Source: Blastomyces gilchristii SLH14081 (taxonomy: Eukaryota > Ascomycota > Eurotiomycetes > Onygenales > Ajellomycetaceae). From it: a stretch of DNA of 64,000 nucleotides. Both the position numbers and the translations under genes were made by a program. Under the pieces are notes generated by a model. The model saw only the letters and a program-made list of their open reading frames with translations, was not told the DNA's origin and searched no databases. This document shows positions 60,682-64,000 of the stretch, piece after piece. The stretch covers positions 2,666,525-2,730,524 of the forward strand of contig NW_003101682.1 of assembly GCF_000003855.2 (NCBI RefSeq). Reading direction: 5' to 3'. Numbering within the stretch: position 1 is the first letter of the stretch; the number at the start of each line of letters is the position of its first letter.

Positions 60682-61240
60682 ATTATTATTATTCTTCTTC
60701 TTCTTCAATTATAGATGTATACAGTCAGAGACTATGACATCTACCTGAGAACTTTTAGTTCTCAGGGTTTTTCTAATATCTATAGAGTTAACTATTATAC
60801 ATTTATCAATTTCAGATATGCAAAATCAGAAAATTCCAGCTCAGAATATAAAAACTCTTTACAAATTACAGTATTTTAACACCTTCTGGTACTTTGAAAC
60901 CATTTGAAAATATCATGACAAAAGAAATGAGAACAAACTCTTAAAGATAGACACATTAAATAAGTAGATAGAAAAGAATAGAAAAGAAAAAAGTAAAGTA
61001 AAGAGAGACTATAACAAAACAAAGTTATTAAAAGAGAGTATATAGCTGTTTTAACAGACTATATCTGATCAATTTCCACCTCTTCATATTCAGATATTTC
61101 TGAATTCAGTCATTTTCTTGTAGCTGCTTGAGTTTCTGATAGAAAGTCTATTAAGTATTTAATTCCTGTCTCAGTTAAGAATAAGAACCTCATATTTAAT
61201 TGATTTAAATTATACTTGTCTTTCAATCCGACTCTGAGAC
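60682..61240 (-). mobile_element. LINE fragment L5, 5'-truncated, at a 4.5-kb deletion in gypsy A4
   Basis: It starts with an ATT/CTT tail (60,682-60,710) and contains the 3' UTR up to the C-terminal region (tttcaatccgactctgagac). The flanking gypsy sequence jumps from the equivalent of 37,782 to 42,295 of A3, so insertion and deletion coincide. Confidence 0.75.
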
Positions 61241-61306
61241 AGACAGAATTATCACACTCTGAAGAAGCCTGCACTTCTCACCGGTTTTTAGACATGCTAT
61301 CAGATG

Positions 61307-61984
61307 TGATTCAAAGATTGCTTGAGTCAGTGTATAATTACAGATGTACACTGACTTCTTATATATATTATACTAAATTAATTAGTAGCTGCTATTAGAC
61401 TGGCCGCCAGGACCATGAATTTCATGTTTGATCTCATTTGGTCTGGTCTCATACATTTCTTAGCATGAATCCCGCTGGGACTAGTCATTAAAAAAACATG
61501 CAAAGTGACTATATATGAGATCTTAAATAGAATCATGACTTGAAAAAAATAAGAAAGTGATTTCATTTGATTTCATTTAGTTTCATTCTTAGCATAAAGT
61601 TACTATTTTTAGACATTTTAAGGTTTTTTTTAGACTATTTTTAATTTTTTAAAAAGTAATGCTTTTTGGTAACACTTAAATGAGATTTAAAGTCATTTAA
61701 AGCAATAAAAATAATTTAAATTGAGAAGTGAAAATCATGATCTCATTTGAAAAATGTGATAAGAGTAGACAGTAAGTCTCACTGAGACAGTATGAAACTA
61801 CTATCTAATGTTAAAACTATGTAATGGGATCAGTCGAATTGGTAATGAGACTATCAAAAAATCTGGTCCTGGTCCCAGACACGGTCACACAGTCAGTCTA
61901 GCTGCTATGGCCTCTTTACATTCGTAAGCGTGTTCGGAAGCGGCCGCGTTATTATCCGGCGGTCGTACGTTCTTCCGAACCAGA
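61307..61984 (-). repeat. 5' LTR of gypsy A4, split by MITE M5
   Basis: LTR halves 61307-61395 and 61901-61984. After removal of M5 and one 8-bp duplicate the LTR is 165 bp, as in A1 and A2. The outer half keeps GCGGCCGCG and CCGGCGGTCG. The inner half is mutated. Confidence 0.85.
61396..61900. mobile_element. hAT-type MITE M5 (505 bp)
   Basis: The ends are TAGACTGGCCGCCAGGACC... and ...GGTCACACAGTCAGTCTA, with the exact 8-bp duplication GCTGCTAT (61388-61395 and 61901-61908). It is the least mutated copy at its ends. Confidence 0.92.
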
Positions 61985-63667
61985 CTTGGAGAAGTACAAA
62001 ATCAACTTTTTATTCAAATACAATCTGAAGACAAGAATAAATGCAATTTGAGTTTCTATTCACATTGTTTTAAATGAATGTGATTTTTGAAGAATTTTTA
62101 AACTTTTTTTATTGTTTTTGTTATATATTCATACTGAAAGAGAGTAGGAATAGAGTAGAATCTAATTACTATCATCAGATAGTAGATTATAACTATTTTA
62201 AAAAGCAGGAATTTCAACTACTTGCATTCTTTCTAGCTTATTAACAGAGTCATTTCTGAATTCTCTAATCTTAACAGATGTTTGAAAATTCAAATTCTGT
62301 TTGTATTTAGCTGGAGAATTTGAGTTACAGAATTTAGACAATTGAGAGTTTCTTCTTTTTAAGTTTGCAGCTGCAGATTTACTGGCTTAACTATTATCTT
62401 CAGTTTTAGATTGACTTTGAGCTTCTTCTTTTCTTCAGTTCTTTTGAATTCTTGAAGCAAATGTGCATTCTTTTGAACTAGATGCATGCTGTTCTTTACA
62501 GTTAAAGCATTTAAACAGAGTATATTGACATATTTTATCTCTTTTTAAGTATATTTCACATTTATACTTACTAGTTTTGTGATCTTTAGCACAGAATTCA
62601 TATTTTGAGTCTCTGAAATAAGAGATTGCAAAGTGTTCATATCTTTGACAGTTTGAACACTGTGTTTGTACTTTGAGATTCATTCTTGAGTCTTTGTATT
62701 CATGAACTCTCATTTTCAAATCTGTTACTCTTACTTCAGAGATTTTTGATTGTTCAAGTGTCTTTATATAAACTAGAACAGAGACATTTTTTCTGTTTTA
62801 TTTGAATTCAATTAAAGTCAGTTATACAGACTTCTTTCTCAGTTGAATACAATTGTATTGTTCTAACTCATTTTTAAGAAGTAGCATTTCTTTCTCACAG
62901 TCAAAAATTTCAACTGAAATATTATAAAGAATAAATTTATCTCACTTTTCATCTCTCTCAGATAGAATTATTGTGTTTAACAGAGATTCTATTGCTGATT
63001 TTCAGATATTCTCATTCTCAATAAGGAATTCTACAATGAATTCAGGTATTATAGTTAGAATAATGAAATTTCTGAAGAAAGATGACTCAATTGAAGCAAT
63101 AACTGATTTTTAAACTTTAATATCACATATTAACTGAGAAAAGAACTGCTGATTAATTTCATTTCTAATTTTGAAAATAAGATTTGAGTTTAGTTTGTTC
63201 TTCTGCAGAATCTCTCTATTTAAAACTTTAAGAATAAGTCTTCTATTTCTAGAGATTGAAATATTTTTCTCTTTTTACATTTTCTTCTCTTCTTTCTTAT
63301 AAAGTGAAGTATGAGCATTTTTCTTCTGAGTACTTTTAAAATTTTGAGCAGGTTTTGAGATAGCAGGTTTGAAAACAGCAGATTCTGCTGCTGGAGCATA
63401 TGTCTTTTTCTGATTTGAGAAAGAAAAAGAAGAAGAAGAGTCAGTGATTATACTAGAAATTTTCAATGTTTTTTAAACTGTATTTGAAATTTCAAGCTTG
63501 AACTTAATCACTTTCTGTAGTTGTCTAGCCTGAGTATGAAGAATTGACAGAACTTCTTCATTCATCTCAATCAGACACTGTTTTCCAAGAATTTTAGTGA
63601 CTTTTTCAAGTTCTTGTATTTCAAGAACTTGTTGTTTCTCTATTTCTTCTTTCTTTCTTCTCTTCAG
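61985..63667 (-). mobile_element. LINE L3, 5' part with ORF1
   Basis: It continues L3 from 49,524. Minus-strand ORF1 pieces: 63275-63466 (Ser-rich, then AAESAVFKPAISKPAQN) and 62435-62719 (CSNCQRYEHFAISYF knuckle with a Cys to Tyr change, and further C-X2-C groups). They match L1 12,680-14,395. The element stops within ORF1 at 63,667, where a plus-strand LINE end begins. Confidence 0.8.
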
Positions 63668-64000
63668 AAAAAATATTTGAATATGAAGAGGTGAAAATTG
63701 ATCAGATACAGTCTGTTAAAACAGCTATATACTATCTTCAAATATTTTTATTTTATTATAGTCTCTTTTTACTTTTTCTTTTCTGTTCTTTTGTATCTAC
63801 TTATTTAATATGTCTATTTTTAAGACCTTGTTCTCTTTTCTTTTCTATTTTTAAGTGGTTTCAAAGTATTAGAAGGTGTTAAAATACTGTAATTTATAAA
63901 TGATTTTTATATTCTAAGCTGAAGTTTTCTGATTTTACATATCTCAAATTGACAAATGTATAATAGTTAGCTTTATAGATATTGAAAAAACTCTGAGAAC
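63668..64000 (+). mobile_element. LINE L4 3' end, plus strand, running off the window
   Basis: It matches L1 from about 18,185 (gaatatgaagagg...) through the 3' UTR (tttgtc region lost, ttctgattttacatatct present). It is 5'-truncated and abuts the broken 5' end of L3 head-on. Confidence 0.75.

Larger units (their letters stand above)
49525..61984 (-). mobile_element. Ty3/gypsy family-A copy A4, internally deleted and multiply interrupted
   Basis: The 3' LTR is 49525-49689 and the 5' LTR 61307-61984 (split by MITE M5). It lies inside LINE L3: the LINE sequence at 49,515 continues at 61,985. The long 3' segment with ORF-X copy 2 is present. The region equivalent to 37,783-42,295 of A3 (integrase through gag) is missing and replaced by LINE fragment L5. 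Internal insertions: gypsy C1, SINE S3 and MITE M4. Confidence 0.8.

Overview
The window comes from a filamentous ascomycete fungus with a two-compartment (AT-rich / GC-balanced) genome. Evidence: genes with short GT-AG introns, an Ldb17/SPIN90-type actin-patch protein, an ER-anchored cytochrome P450, chromodomain Ty3/gypsy elements and a Tad-like LINE. Bimodal genomes packed with decayed gypsy elements are known in Onygenales such as Blastomyces, but that placement is inference.

Layout. 1-18,880: AT-rich, gene-free and repeat-filled. Two minus-strand copies of one gypsy family (family A) lie in a row (1-3,504 and 3,505-5,945), followed by a truncated minus-strand copy of a chromodomain gypsy (family C, 5,946-10,408), a LINE 3' fragment, an unexplained GC-rich block (11,070-11,600) and a nearly complete but heavily mutated LINE (to 18,592). 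18,880-26,570: a GC-balanced island with two convergent genes, LDB17-like (+, 7 exons, 767 aa) and a cytochrome P450 (-, 3 exons, 616 aa). 26,317-64,000: AT-rich repeats again. These are a hairpin-bearing MITE dimer, five copies of a hAT-type MITE with 8-bp target duplications, two SINE families, an assembly gap (31,970-32,470), a complete family-A gypsy (34,296-42,546), a decayed hAT transposase gene, and from 47,010 to 63,667 one LINE split by a gypsy copy that itself holds another gypsy, two SINEs, two MITEs and a truncated LINE.

The strongest observations are: (i) the repeats have lost CpG and CpC/GpG but keep abundant CpA and CpT, unlike classical CpA-directed RIP; (ii) the short LTRs of family A, SINE heads and MITE ends keep their CpGs while adjacent bodies lost theirs; (iii) a Cys-rich reading frame runs antisense to family-A gypsy in two copies; (iv) a 1-kb tRNA-headed SINE carries the resident LINE's 3' tail and has a 13-bp target duplication; (v) a hAT transposase relic sits beside a terminus matching the MITEs. 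All transposon genes seen here are broken by stop codons. The two island genes look intact.
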